A program made the translations under genes and the position numbers. A stretch of DNA of 64,000 bases from Spirosoma fluviale (GTDB taxonomy: Bacteria; Bacteroidota; Bacteroidia; Cytophagales; Spirosomataceae). The stretch covers positions 1,736,001-1,800,000 of the forward strand of contig NZ_OCNH01000001.1 in assembly GCF_900230225.1 (NCBI RefSeq), given 5' to 3'. Of this stretch, positions 9,375 through 17,717 are shown one piece after another; the first letter of the stretch is position 1; every line of letters begins with the position of its first letter. Below the pieces are notes generated by a model, which did not search any database, was not told where the DNA came from, and saw only the letters and a program-made list of their open reading frames with translations.

Positions 9375-11069
9375 ATGGTATTAAATCAGAAGGTCAATTT
9401 TTTTCGCATGGGCAGTGTAAAAATTCCGCATTACCTGGAAGGCCTGTGTATGGTTCTACTCTTTGGCTATTTCAGTATAGGTGTATTTCCCTTTGCACTG
9501 TACGAAACGGATGCACTCGGTGTTATTGCAGGTTGTAAGAAAATTCTTGAAACTGGTCGATTTGAGGAGAACTACTATACATATAATTTTCAGACGCAAC
9601 CCGGTATCTATTTCTGGGTAATTACTATACATAAAGTAGTACAGATTTCGCTCGTTACGGCTTATTCCGCCATATCTGCTTTATTCGGTATTGGATTCGT
9701 ATTGCTTTCAGCCTATTTCCTGTCAAGATGCATTCGAGTATCTTTTTTCGTCTCTACGGTAAGTTTATTTATATTCCAAGAGGTTTATAGTGCTTGGTAT
9801 TACATGAATTCGGCCACAGGGGCCGCTTTTTTTATGATGGCTGCTTTCGTGTTGATACTCAGTGGAAATAGACCTATCCGGTTCATAGTATCCGGTATAC
9901 TTCTAGCTTTATCAGCTTGGACACGGTTCGATGTAATTATTCTATTTCCAGTAATTATAATATTAGTTCCGCATAAGTCGATTTGGGTGAAGTTTATTCG
10001 GGCCGCGATTACTTTTTTTACCTTTCTAGTAGCAATTTTTATACTGTGTTATTTGAGTAATGCCACAAATGTGTTACTTGAAGCAATGAACGGTGGTGGT
10101 TCTTTGTCGTTCGTTGATAACCAAAAAACAGCTAGTAGCTTTTTTACGTCGCAATTCATTCGTGCCTTTGCAGGATGCTTTTCTATTCTTTCATTAGTAC
10201 TTATAGCGTGGGGTTTGTGGCTACTTAAAATTAATAAAGATATTCGCGTTTTTTTTATTTTTTTAGTACCTGTTTTTCTGTTTTTACTTTTTATCGCAAA
10301 GCATGTTGTAGCTGGCAAACATCTTTTGTATTATATTCCGTTTTTTGCTATTCCAGTTACTTACACATTTAAATGGTTTATTACCGCTAACTTTAGTAAA
10401 AGGTTGACATTTATTGGAATAGTACTTCCGTTCTTTTTGCTTCAATATGTGCTGGGTATTCGTGTCTCGTTACCGTCACATCCTTATGTAAATGAACCTT
10501 ATGTGTCGGTGAAGCCTGAACCAACGATTTTTTCATTAGGTACAATTAACGTGCCGTTGAACGTTGCTGATAGTATAACGTTTGTGATAGGTTGCGGTAC
10601 GAAACTTTCAACATCTGATGAAATGCTACTTTCTTCTGGGATTTTGTTTTCTCCTTTGATGTGGTATAAGCTAAAACAAGAATCACAGGTAGAATATAAT
10701 AGCATCAGTGAATTGATAAATTCTACCAATGAAGATACGCTACACATGACGACAAGTCAGGGTGGAGTATATCCAGTTAAAAATTTATTGTACTTAAATG
10801 GCTTCACCCTGACCAATCCAGAAAATAAATTGTACGTATGGGGTTTAGATTACACGTATAAATGGCGTAAACCAGGGAAAGTAATTATTGTCGACCAGGC
10901 AACGTACCCAAAGGATAGCTATGCCAAATATGTTACAAAGATTCGAGAGAATAAGGCTGACGTTTTTACTCATATTGCTTTTTTTGACTGGGAACGATGG
11001 TATGTAAATCAGTACAGCCAGCCACATAAAAAGATAAGTAATGTAGCTTATCAATTCGCGAAGCGCTAA
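9375..11069 (+). CDS. Large membrane protein, GT-C (GT39)-like
   Basis: This 564-residue protein has many membrane helices in the first 370 residues and a soluble C-terminal domain of about 190 residues. The first periplasmic loop contains ALYETDALGVIAGCKKI, and the acidic YETD resembles the catalytic aspartate loop of GT-C enzymes. SAWTRFDVIILFPV is similar to the Arg-containing helix of PMT_2 proteins. It probably decorates the glycan on the periplasmic side using a polyprenyl-phosphate sugar. An alternative start is Met12. It follows the other GT-C-like gene by 41 bases; the two show no obvious sequence repetition. Confidence 0.55.
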   Translation: MVLNQKVNFFRMGSVKIPHYLEGLCMVLLFGYFSIGVFPFALYETDALGVIAGCKKILETGRFEENYYTYNFQTQPGIYFWVITIHKVVQISLVTAYSAISALFGIGFVLLSAYFLSRCIRVSFFVSTVSLFIFQEVYSAWYYMNSATGAAFFMMAAFVLILSGNRPIRFIVSGILLALSAWTRFDVIILFPVIIILVPHKSIWVKFIRAAITFFTFLVAIFILCYLSNATNVLLEAMNGGGSLSFVDNQKTASSFFTSQFIRAFAGCFSILSLVLIAWGLWLLKINKDIRVFFIFLVPVFLFLLFIAKHVVAGKHLLYYIPFFAIPVTYTFKWFITANFSKRLTFIGIVLPFFLLQYVLGIRVSLPSHPYVNEPYVSVKPEPTIFSLGTINVPLNVADSITFVIGCGTKLSTSDEMLLSSGILFSPLMWYKLKQESQVEYNSISELINSTNEDTLHMTTSQGGVYPVKNLLYLNGFTLTNPENKLYVWGLDYTYKWRKPGKVIIVDQATYPKDSYAKYVTKIRENKADVFTHIAFFDWERWYVNQYSQPHKKISNVAYQFAKR

Positions 11070-11158
11070 TCGCGGGATTTTTCAGGAAATATATGACTGA
11101 AAGATATATACCCATCATAGTAGTTTAGATAATTGCCTTTTCCAGAAGGAATCTATTT

Positions 11159-12100
11159 GTGCGTATCCTGATTGTTTGTAGTGGTAATGCGCCCAACTTC
11201 GATGTTCGGAAGCACCAGGCGTTTATCCATGATCAGGTCGAAGCCGTAAAGCAACTGGATCACGGTCTTCAGATTGATTATTTCTTCATTAAGGGAAAAG
11301 GGTGGCGGGGCTATCTGGCCTGTTTGACGGCCCTGAAGCAACTGATAGCCAGTCAATCGTATCAGGTTGTTCATGCCCACGTGGCTATGTCGGGTTTGCT
11401 GGCCAACTTGCAGCGCCAGGTGCCGGTTGTGACCACCTTTCATGGGTCGGACATTAATGTCCCCATGCTCCGTTTCGTTTCCCTGTTTGTTGACTTTTTT
11501 AGCCGTAAAACGGTCTACATCAGTCAGGCGCTTGCGAACAAGGCGATCTACGCCGGTAAGGCTAAACGGGCTATTATTCCCTGTGGCGTCGACTTTGATT
11601 TGTTCGTTCCCCGTTTAAAAATACAGAGCCGCCAGGCATTGGGCCTTTCGTTGCAGAAACGGTATGTTCTGTTTTCGTCGGCGTTTGATGTTGCCGTTAA
11701 GAATTACCAGCTGGCCCGTGCCGCCGTCGATCTATTGGAGGATGATACCGTTGAACTACTCGAATTGAAAAACTACACCAGGGCCGAAGTAGCCCTGCTT
11801 TTTTCGGCGGTGGATGTGGCCCTGCTGACCTCCTTCTCGGAAGGATCTCCGCAGTTTGTGAAAGAAGCGCTGGCCTGTAACTGTCCGGTTGTGTCGACGG
11901 ATGTGGGAAATGTTCGGGCGGTGATAAGCACTCTGAGTAGTTGCTACCTAACCACCTATGACCCACATGATGTAGCGGGTAAACTACGTCAGGTATTGAC
12001 GGATAAACGTCGTGTAGCTACCAGAGAGCACATAGTACACTTCGACAATCGACTGATTGCCCGACGAATTCTGGATGTTTATACGCTAATGGGACGCTGA
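11159..12100 (+). CDS. Glycosyltransferase family 4
   Basis: The start is a GTG at 11159, and the product is 313 residues beginning MRILIVCSGNAPNF. Landmarks are HAHVAMSGLLANL, TFHGSDINVP, IPCGVDFDLFVP (sugar-nucleotide pocket) and FSEGSPQFVKEALACNCPVV, the E-x7-E retaining motif. It is shorter than a typical GT4 but both Rossmann halves are present. From here to about 15.9 kb the DNA is GC-rich, unlike the first 6.5 kb. It ends 3 bases before the HisH start, so it probably acts with the amidino-sugar genes that follow. Confidence 0.85.
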   Translation: MRILIVCSGNAPNFDVRKHQAFIHDQVEAVKQLDHGLQIDYFFIKGKGWRGYLACLTALKQLIASQSYQVVHAHVAMSGLLANLQRQVPVVTTFHGSDINVPMLRFVSLFVDFFSRKTVYISQALANKAIYAGKAKRAIIPCGVDFDLFVPRLKIQSRQALGLSLQKRYVLFSSAFDVAVKNYQLARAAVDLLEDDTVELLELKNYTRAEVALLFSAVDVALLTSFSEGSPQFVKEALACNCPVVSTDVGNVRAVISTLSSCYLTTYDPHDVAGKLRQVLTDKRRVATREHIVHFDNRLIARRILDVYTLMGR

Positions 12101-12103
12101 TTG

Positions 12104-12760
12104 ATGCAGACAGAAGAAGACAATATCGTCATTATCGACTACGGAATGGGGAATCTGCGGTCGGTACAAAAGACCTTCGATCGGTTATGTCCTAACGCAA
12201 GCATCTCATCGGATTGCCGAAAAATTGCACACGCAACAAAACTGGTTTTGCCGGGTGTGGGTCATTTTGCCAATGGGGTCAAACGGTTAAAGGAGTCAGG
12301 TATTTGGGAGGTGCTCAATCACAAAGTGCTGATCGACAAAACGCCCGTTTTGGGTATCTGTCTGGGAATGCAGTTGATGGCCCGATCCAGTGAAGAAGGA
12401 GATACCGAAGGCCTTGGCTGGTTCGATGCGGACGTTGTTCGGTTTCAGGTACGTGATACGTTGACGTATAAAGTACCGCATATGGGCTGGAATACGGCTG
12501 AGCCAACCAGAGCCTCGCCATTCCTGGCGGGCGTCCCGGATACGGCCATGTTCTACTTTGTCCATTCCTACCATGTCGTGTGCCGGGAACCCCGGGATGT
12601 ACTGGCTATGACGACCTACGACTATCCCTTTGCTTCGGTCATAGAAAAGAGTAATATCGTTGGGGCGCAGTTTCACCCCGAAAAAAGCCATGACTGGGGG
12701 CAGAAACTCATCGAGAATTTTATAAGATTCACCCCACCCCAACCCCTCCCCTTGAAATAA
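12104..12760 (+). CDS. HisH-type glutamine amidotransferase of an amidino-sugar pathway
   Basis: This 218-residue class I glutaminase has the nucleophile elbow LGICLGMQLM (Cys near residue 86) and FHPEKS near residues 190-195 (catalytic His and Glu). It is homologous to HisH, but the neighbours are a HisF homologue and an N-acetyl-sugar amidotransferase rather than other histidine genes. In Pseudomonas and Legionella O-antigen loci the same trio supplies ammonia from glutamine to convert an acetamido group to an acetamidino group. I used the ATG at 12104, not the TTG at 12101. The last 9 or so residues (TPPQPLPLK) are encoded by the left arm of a palindromic repeat, so the native C terminus was probably replaced. 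Confidence 0.85.
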   Translation: MQTEEDNIVIIDYGMGNLRSVQKTFDRLCPNASISSDCRKIAHATKLVLPGVGHFANGVKRLKESGIWEVLNHKVLIDKTPVLGICLGMQLMARSSEEGDTEGLGWFDADVVRFQVRDTLTYKVPHMGWNTAEPTRASPFLAGVPDTAMFYFVHSYHVVCREPRDVLAMTTYDYPFASVIEKSNIVGAQFHPEKSHDWGQKLIENFIRFTPPQPLPLK

Positions 12761-12829
12761 GGAGAGGGGCTTACTATGGTCACTTTTAGCCCCTCTCCTG
12801 CTTTTCAGGAGAGGGGTTGGGGTGAGGTT
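12730..12829. repeat. Palindromic repeat between hisH and hisF homologues
   Basis: The left arm (12730-12773) and right arm (12786-12829) are imperfect inverted copies built around CCCCAACCCCT and GGAGAGGGG. Each arm itself folds into a small hairpin, so the whole is a four-armed palindrome. It has no T-tract. The left arm runs through the last codons and stop of the hisH homologue. It resembles REP/BIME-like extragenic repeats that occur in many copies in bacterial genomes. Confidence 0.75.
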
Positions 12830-12886
12830 AATGCCATAAAATAATTGCACAATCATAAAAACCAGCCGGTCCGCCGGTGCGATTCC

Positions 12887-13654
12887 ATGTTCAGACCGCG
12901 CGTCATTCCGGTTCTTCTGCTGAAGAACAAAGGGCTGGTTAAATCCGTAAAATTTGACAATTACCGCTACATCGGCGACCCGATCAATGCGGTCAGGATC
13001 TTCAACGACCTGAAAGCCGATGAACTGGTTTTTCTGGATATTCTGGCTACCCGAGAAAAGCGCTGCATTGACCTGGGCTTTGTGCGGGCGGTGGGCGACG
13101 AAGCCAATATGCCGTTTGCCGTGGGTGGGGGCATTCAGACGATCCAACAGATCAAAGAAATCATTAACGCCGGGGCCGAGAAAGTGGTCATCAACTCATT
13201 TGCCGTCCGGGAGCCCGGTTTTATTCGGGAAGCCGCTGATGAGTTTGGCAGCTCGACCGTGGTGGTGTCCATCGATATCAAAAAGAAGTTTTTAGGCAAA
13301 CAGCAGGTGTACACCGAAGCCGGTAGTCGATCGACCGGGCTCGACCCCATTGGCTGGGCTCAGCAAATGGAAGCCAACGGTGCCGGAGAGTTGATGGTAA
13401 CCGCGATCGACCATGACGGGATGATGCAGGGCTACGATTTGCCGTTGATTCAGGCTATGGCAGCCGCGGTTACCATACCCGTAGTGGCCGCTGGCGGAGC
13501 TGGGCAGTTGACCGACTTTACCGCAGCCATAAAAACAGGTCGGGCATCGGCGGTAGCGGCTGGCTCCCTGTTTGTTTACCATGGTGCCCGTAAGGCCGTA
13601 CTGGTGAATTACCCTAAAAATGACGAGTTACTAAACCTATTTAGTCCGGTATGA
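12887..13654 (+). CDS. HisF-type cyclase subunit of an amidino-sugar pathway
   Basis: The start is taken at the ATG at 12887 (FRPRVIPVLLLKNKGLVK), the conserved HisF N terminus. The in-frame TTG at 12845 lies next to the palindrome. The 255-residue TIM barrel shows DELVFLDILAT, AVGGGIQT, VVSIDIKKK and TAIDHDGMMQGYD, so both catalytic aspartate positions appear to be kept. In this setting the protein is expected to channel ammonia from the HisH homologue to the sugar amidotransferase rather than make imidazole glycerol phosphate. The TGA overlaps the next gene's ATG. Confidence 0.85.
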   Translation: MFRPRVIPVLLLKNKGLVKSVKFDNYRYIGDPINAVRIFNDLKADELVFLDILATREKRCIDLGFVRAVGDEANMPFAVGGGIQTIQQIKEIINAGAEKVVINSFAVREPGFIREAADEFGSSTVVVSIDIKKKFLGKQQVYTEAGSRSTGLDPIGWAQQMEANGAGELMVTAIDHDGMMQGYDLPLIQAMAAAVTIPVVAAGGAGQLTDFTAAIKTGRASAVAAGSLFVYHGARKAVLVNYPKNDELLNLFSPV

Positions 13655-14805
13655 GCGTGTGTATAAAAGGCGTCTGGGACGATACCATTCCGGGTATTTC
13701 GTTCGATGAGGAAGGGGTCTCAAACTTCTGCCGGTTGCAGGAGAAGCTCATGGCCGATCATCCGAGGGGTGAAAAAGGGCAGGTCGACTGGAATGCATTG
13801 GTCGCTGCCATGAAAAAAGCCGGTCGTGCCAACCAGTACGACTGTATTATAGGCGTTAGTGGCGGTGTTGATAGTTCCTACCTGCTGCACATGGCCAAAC
13901 AATATGGTTTACGGCCACTGGCGGTCAACCTCGACAATGGCTTTAACAGTGAAATTGCCGTTCAGAACATTTATAAAGTAACGACCCGGCTGGGCATCGA
14001 TCTGGAAACCTACGTTATCGACTACGAAGAGATAAAAGACCTATTGCGGGCGTACATGAAAGCAGGTATGCCCTGGATCGATACGCCAACGGATCTGGCC
14101 ATTAAAGCGACCATGTACAAAATCGCGCGGGCCGAAGGTATCCGGTACATCCTGCGTGGCAACGATTTTCGGTCGGAGGGGAAGCAGCCCAAGGAGTGGA
14201 CCTATTCCGATTCGAAACAGTTGCTCTTTATCCATAATCGGTTTGGCTCCGGTATCGCGCTAAACACGTATCCATTGCTGACGTTGCCCCTACAAATCTA
14301 TTCGGGTCTGGTGAAGGGTATCAAAGACATCCGCCCTTTTTATTACCTTGATTACAACAAGCAGCAGGCCAAACGGCTGATGATGGACGAATATGACTGG
14401 AAAGATTACGGAGGCCATCACCACGAAAACCTGTTTACCAAATTCGCGATGGCTTACTGGCTTCCCCGAAAATTTGGTATCGACAAACGAAAGATAAACC
14501 TGTCGGCGCAGGTGCTGAGCCAGGCCATTACGCGGGAGGAGGCATTGGCGCAGTTGGCACAGCCCTTTGCATCGGCCACCGAACTGGAGCAAACCCGCCA
14601 GTACGTGGTTAAAAAGTTAGATTTAACAGAGGAGGAGTTTAACCAAATCTGGTTAGCTCCGGCAAAGCACACCTTTGATTATCCATCCAATTACGCGCTC
14701 ATATTCGGCTTAGTCAGTCGGTTTCGCCCGATCCTGAAGCGACTATACGCTTTTACGCCCATGTCGGTTTCGGCCAACGACCTACTGGAAGCCAAACAGC
14801 AATAA
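13651..14805 (+). CDS. N-acetyl sugar amidotransferase (WbpG/PseA-type)
   Basis: This 384-residue ATP-pyrophosphatase-fold enzyme has the PP-loop SGGVDSS at residues 70-76, then LRPLAVNLDNGFNSE and YILRGNDFRSEGKQP, as in WbpG-like enzymes. It should adenylate the acetamido carbonyl of a nucleotide sugar and use ammonia from the HisH/HisF pair to form an acetamidino group. The N terminus reads VCIKGVWDDTIPGISFDEEG with a second Cys at residue 27. Many relatives carry two CxxC-type pairs here, and only Cys4 and Cys27 remain, so the zinc site may be absent or altered. It is coupled to hisF by ATGA. Confidence 0.88.
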   Translation: MSVCIKGVWDDTIPGISFDEEGVSNFCRLQEKLMADHPRGEKGQVDWNALVAAMKKAGRANQYDCIIGVSGGVDSSYLLHMAKQYGLRPLAVNLDNGFNSEIAVQNIYKVTTRLGIDLETYVIDYEEIKDLLRAYMKAGMPWIDTPTDLAIKATMYKIARAEGIRYILRGNDFRSEGKQPKEWTYSDSKQLLFIHNRFGSGIALNTYPLLTLPLQIYSGLVKGIKDIRPFYYLDYNKQQAKRLMMDEYDWKDYGGHHHENLFTKFAMAYWLPRKFGIDKRKINLSAQVLSQAITREEALAQLAQPFASATELEQTRQYVVKKLDLTEEEFNQIWLAPAKHTFDYPSNYALIFGLVSRFRPILKRLYAFTPMSVSANDLLEAKQQ

Positions 14806-14808
14806 AGA

Positions 14809-15906
14809 GTGAAGTACCTTTTTTATTTCGGCCACCCGGCCCAGTACCTGTTTCTGCGGGAAACCATTCGTCGGCTCTCACTGTCAGCGGATAATCAGAT
14901 TATTATCCTGATCAAGACAAAGGATGTCTTAGAAGAGCTGGTCAAAGCAGACGGGTTCCCCTACACCAACATTTTAACAAAACAGCGCGGAATTTCGAAG
15001 CTCTCGGTTGTTTTGAGCTTTCTCAATCGGATTCGAATACTCATCCCGATTATTTTTCGTAAGAAACCGGATTTGCTCATTGGTACCGATGCCACCATTG
15101 CTCAACTCGGTAAGCTGTTCGGCATCAACCGAATTACCATTGTTGAGGATGATTATGACGTGATCCGAAATCTGGCGAATCTGACCTATCCCGTTACCCA
15201 AACCATACTGTGCCCGGACGTTTGTCAGGTTGGTCCCTGGACCGCAAAAAAAATAGGGTATAAGGGGTACATGAAGCTTGGCTATTTGCACCCGGCAGTC
15301 TTTACTCCGGACCCCGGAATTAGTCAAAAGTACGACTTACCGAAGCAGTATGTATTAATCCGTCTGGCCCGGCTGACGGCACATCATGATTTCGGTATTC
15401 ATGGTATAGATGTTGATTTATTACAGGAGGTCATTGAGTTGATTGAGGCAGCTGGGGTTGGTGTGAAAATAACCGCTGAAGCAACGATCGACCCACGCTT
15501 TACGCATTTTTTATTGAAGATCGACCCGAGTGATCTGCATCATGTGCTGGCTCAGGCTACGCTATTGCTTTCGGACAGCCAGAGTATGAGCGTTGAAGCG
15601 GCTATGCTGGGAGTTCCCTCTATTCGATACAGCGATCTGGTGGGCCGGATTTCTGTCCTGGAAGAGCTGGAGCATGTCTATTCGTTAACCTTCGGCATTC
15701 ATACCGGCCATAAGCGGCAGCTTTTAGACTGTCTCACTGATTTGCTCCAAACGCCTGATCGGAAAGCGACCTTTAAAACCAGAAGGGAGCGAATGCTGGC
15801 TGATAAACTGGATGTAACGGCCTTTTTGGTCTGGTTTTTAGAGCAATACCCCATTAGCCTCGACAAAATGAAGGGAAATCCTGCCTATCAGGACCGGTTT
15901 CTCTAG
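14809..15906 (+). CDS. DUF354 family protein (GT-B-like), copy 1
   Basis: This 365-residue protein starts at a GTG, 3 bases after the amidotransferase. The N terminus YLFYFGHPAQYLFLRETI matches the DUF354 opening HPAH/QxxxF, and the C-terminal half has LSDSQSMSVEAAMLGVPSIR, which resembles the UDP-sugar binding site of UDP-GlcNAc 2-epimerases and GT-B enzymes. The exact reaction of DUF354 proteins is not established. They occur in polysaccharide loci, and a glycosyltransferase or epimerase-like role is plausible. A paralogue of the same length lies at 17718-18815. Confidence 0.75.
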   Translation: MKYLFYFGHPAQYLFLRETIRRLSLSADNQIIILIKTKDVLEELVKADGFPYTNILTKQRGISKLSVVLSFLNRIRILIPIIFRKKPDLLIGTDATIAQLGKLFGINRITIVEDDYDVIRNLANLTYPVTQTILCPDVCQVGPWTAKKIGYKGYMKLGYLHPAVFTPDPGISQKYDLPKQYVLIRLARLTAHHDFGIHGIDVDLLQEVIELIEAAGVGVKITAEATIDPRFTHFLLKIDPSDLHHVLAQATLLLSDSQSMSVEAAMLGVPSIRYSDLVGRISVLEELEHVYSLTFGIHTGHKRQLLDCLTDLLQTPDRKATFKTRRERMLADKLDVTAFLVWFLEQYPISLDKMKGNPAYQDRFL

Positions 15907-15968
15907 CGAAGTTGTTTAGCTATGAGTACGCATCCTAGTAAACCTCACCTTTTACCTAAGAAATTGCT

Positions 15969-16655
15969 ATGAAATACACTTGGGATATTACGAATAAAGC
16001 AACTTACAATAATCGATATGGTCGTTACAAGTTCAAAAAAGAGTATCAGTTTATTTTAAGTCAGTTCAAGAATGTTGTTAATATGTTGGATGTTGCTGGT
16101 GGATCTGGAAGATTTGCAATACCTCTATCGACCCATTGCAATAATATAACTGTGATAGATATAAATAGTGAAGCTCTTGAATTACTTATGAGCAGAAATG
16201 CATCTATTAAGGTAATTAAAGGTGATTTTATGACAGTGCATATTGATAATAAGTTCTCTTTTTTACTTTGTATAGAAGCCTTAAATTATTTTAGTGACTA
16301 TGATTCATTTTTTGAAAAGATTAACTCATTACTTGATGAAAATGGCTCATTCGTTTTCTTAGCAGTTAACCCTAGTAGCTGGAGGTTTTTGGCTCGAAAA
16401 TTAAATAAGAACAGAGAGGATTACGGTGAACTTGGGATTGAAGAAATTAAGTGTAGTTTACAAAGAAACAAGTTAGAAATAAAAAAAATAAAAGGCTTTA
16501 ATTGGATTCCATTACCTTTGACAATGTCGAATAGCTTTTTGATTTCTGTATTCGCTATTTTAGAAAAAATATTTTTTTTGGAAAATTGGCTTACACAAAG
16601 CCCTTGGTTACTTATTTCTGTTGTTAAAAATAATTCAGATGTTTTTAATAAATGA
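15969..16655 (+). CDS. Class I SAM-dependent methyltransferase (AT-rich)
   Basis: This 228-residue protein has motif I VVNMLDVAGGSGRFAIPLS near residues 36-54, an acidic strand-2 end in ITVIDINSEALELL, and FSFLLCIEALNYFSDYDSF in the position of motif IV. The substrate is unknown. It starts an AT-rich stretch that contrasts with the GC-rich DUF354 gene just upstream. Its stop overlaps the FemAB-like start (ATGA). Methylation of a sugar or of an amino acid substituent on the glycan is plausible. Confidence 0.75.
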   Translation: MKYTWDITNKATYNNRYGRYKFKKEYQFILSQFKNVVNMLDVAGGSGRFAIPLSTHCNNITVIDINSEALELLMSRNASIKVIKGDFMTVHIDNKFSFLLCIEALNYFSDYDSFFEKINSLLDENGSFVFLAVNPSSWRFLARKLNKNREDYGELGIEEIKCSLQRNKLEIKKIKGFNWIPLPLTMSNSFLISVFAILEKIFFLENWLTQSPWLLISVVKNNSDVFNK

Positions 16656-17710
16656 ATAATGTGTTTACGTATTCGATATTTGATAGATTAACATTTGAGG
16701 TGGAGCAGGAAATCTTAGAAAAAACAATCTTATATTCTGACTTCCATTATTTTCAATCTCCTCAGTTTTTCGGGGTTTGCCAAAACTCAAAGAAGCTGAC
16801 CCCCTATTATATCCTAGCCAAAGCAGACAAAGAGCTTGTGGGTGTTTTATTGTTTTTTCGGCAGGTTCAGGTCACTGTCCCCATGGTATCATTCCTATCG
16901 AGTCGAAATATCATCTGGGGTGGTCCTATTGTTCTTGGGAAATCGATGGATGTTATGGAAGGCCTGCTGCGATTTTATACGAAAAATGCCCCGTCTTCCA
17001 TCTATACACAAGTCCGAAATCTGGTCGATACCGATAAATATAAAGCGTTATTCAACAAATACGGGTTTGAGTACGAAGATCATTTGACTATTCTGGTTGA
17101 CCTGACCCGTTCGGAGGCAGACCTTTGGAAAGGCGTACATACCAAACGGCGTAATCAGATCAGGCGGGCCGAAAAAGAAGGATGCTTCGTTGAACAGCCT
17201 CATTCAATAGAAGCCTTGCAGGCCTGTTATTCAATTCTACAGGAAGTGTATCAGCGGGCTAAGCTTCCGCTACCGGACTTTAGCCATTTTGAGTCACTAC
17301 TCCATCAGTCAGATGAACGCTCAGGATTGCGGCTGTTTACGGTAATCTGGGAGGGCAAGATTATTGGCTGTATGCTGTGTCTGGCTCATGGCGACTGGCT
17401 ATTTGATTATTATGCCGGTGCCTACAGCCACTTCTATAAAAAGTATCCCAATGACCTGTTGCCCTGGGCGGTATTTTGCTGGGCGCGAAAAAATGGCTTT
17501 AGGTACTTCGACTTTGGTGGAGCCGGTAAGCCAGATGTTCCCTATGGTGTTCGTGAGTACAAGAAACAGTTTGGTGGAGAACTGGTATGCTACGGCCGGT
17601 ATGAACGGCACTCGTATCCTAAACTCTTTGTATTAGCGAAATTTTCGCTTTTGTTATGGAGAAAATTAAAATTTAATCTTAACCTATCAAAGGTTTTTAC
17701 TGGCAAATAA
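16652..17710 (+). CDS. FemAB/GNAT-type aminoacyl (or acyl) transferase
   Basis: This 352-residue protein has the FemAB-like central motif HTKRRNQIRRAEKEGCFVE near residues 162-180 and a second GNAT half with LRLFTVIWEGKIIGCMLCLA and YFDFGGAGKPDVPYGVREYK. Relatives move amino acids from aminoacyl-tRNA to peptidoglycan precursors, and a branch in exopolysaccharide loci is thought to modify glycans. It is AT-rich for the first 100 or so bases, GC-rich in the middle, then AT-rich again at the end, a mosaic pattern. It lies between the two DUF354 genes. Confidence 0.75.
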   Translation: MNNVFTYSIFDRLTFEVEQEILEKTILYSDFHYFQSPQFFGVCQNSKKLTPYYILAKADKELVGVLLFFRQVQVTVPMVSFLSSRNIIWGGPIVLGKSMDVMEGLLRFYTKNAPSSIYTQVRNLVDTDKYKALFNKYGFEYEDHLTILVDLTRSEADLWKGVHTKRRNQIRRAEKEGCFVEQPHSIEALQACYSILQEVYQRAKLPLPDFSHFESLLHQSDERSGLRLFTVIWEGKIIGCMLCLAHGDWLFDYYAGAYSHFYKKYPNDLLPWAVFCWARKNGFRYFDFGGAGKPDVPYGVREYKKQFGGELVCYGRYERHSYPKLFVLAKFSLLLWRKLKFNLNLSKVFTGK

Positions 17711-17717
17711 TAGTTTA

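Noticed and set aside
12296..13147. 283-codon - strand ORF spanning the hisH-hisF junction
   Set aside because: It is antisense to two coupled genes with intact active sites and runs through the palindrome; its protein has no motif.
12104..13654. hisH and hisF as part of histidine biosynthesis
   Set aside because: No other his gene is near, and the next coupled gene is a sugar amidotransferase; the O-antigen trio explains the context better.
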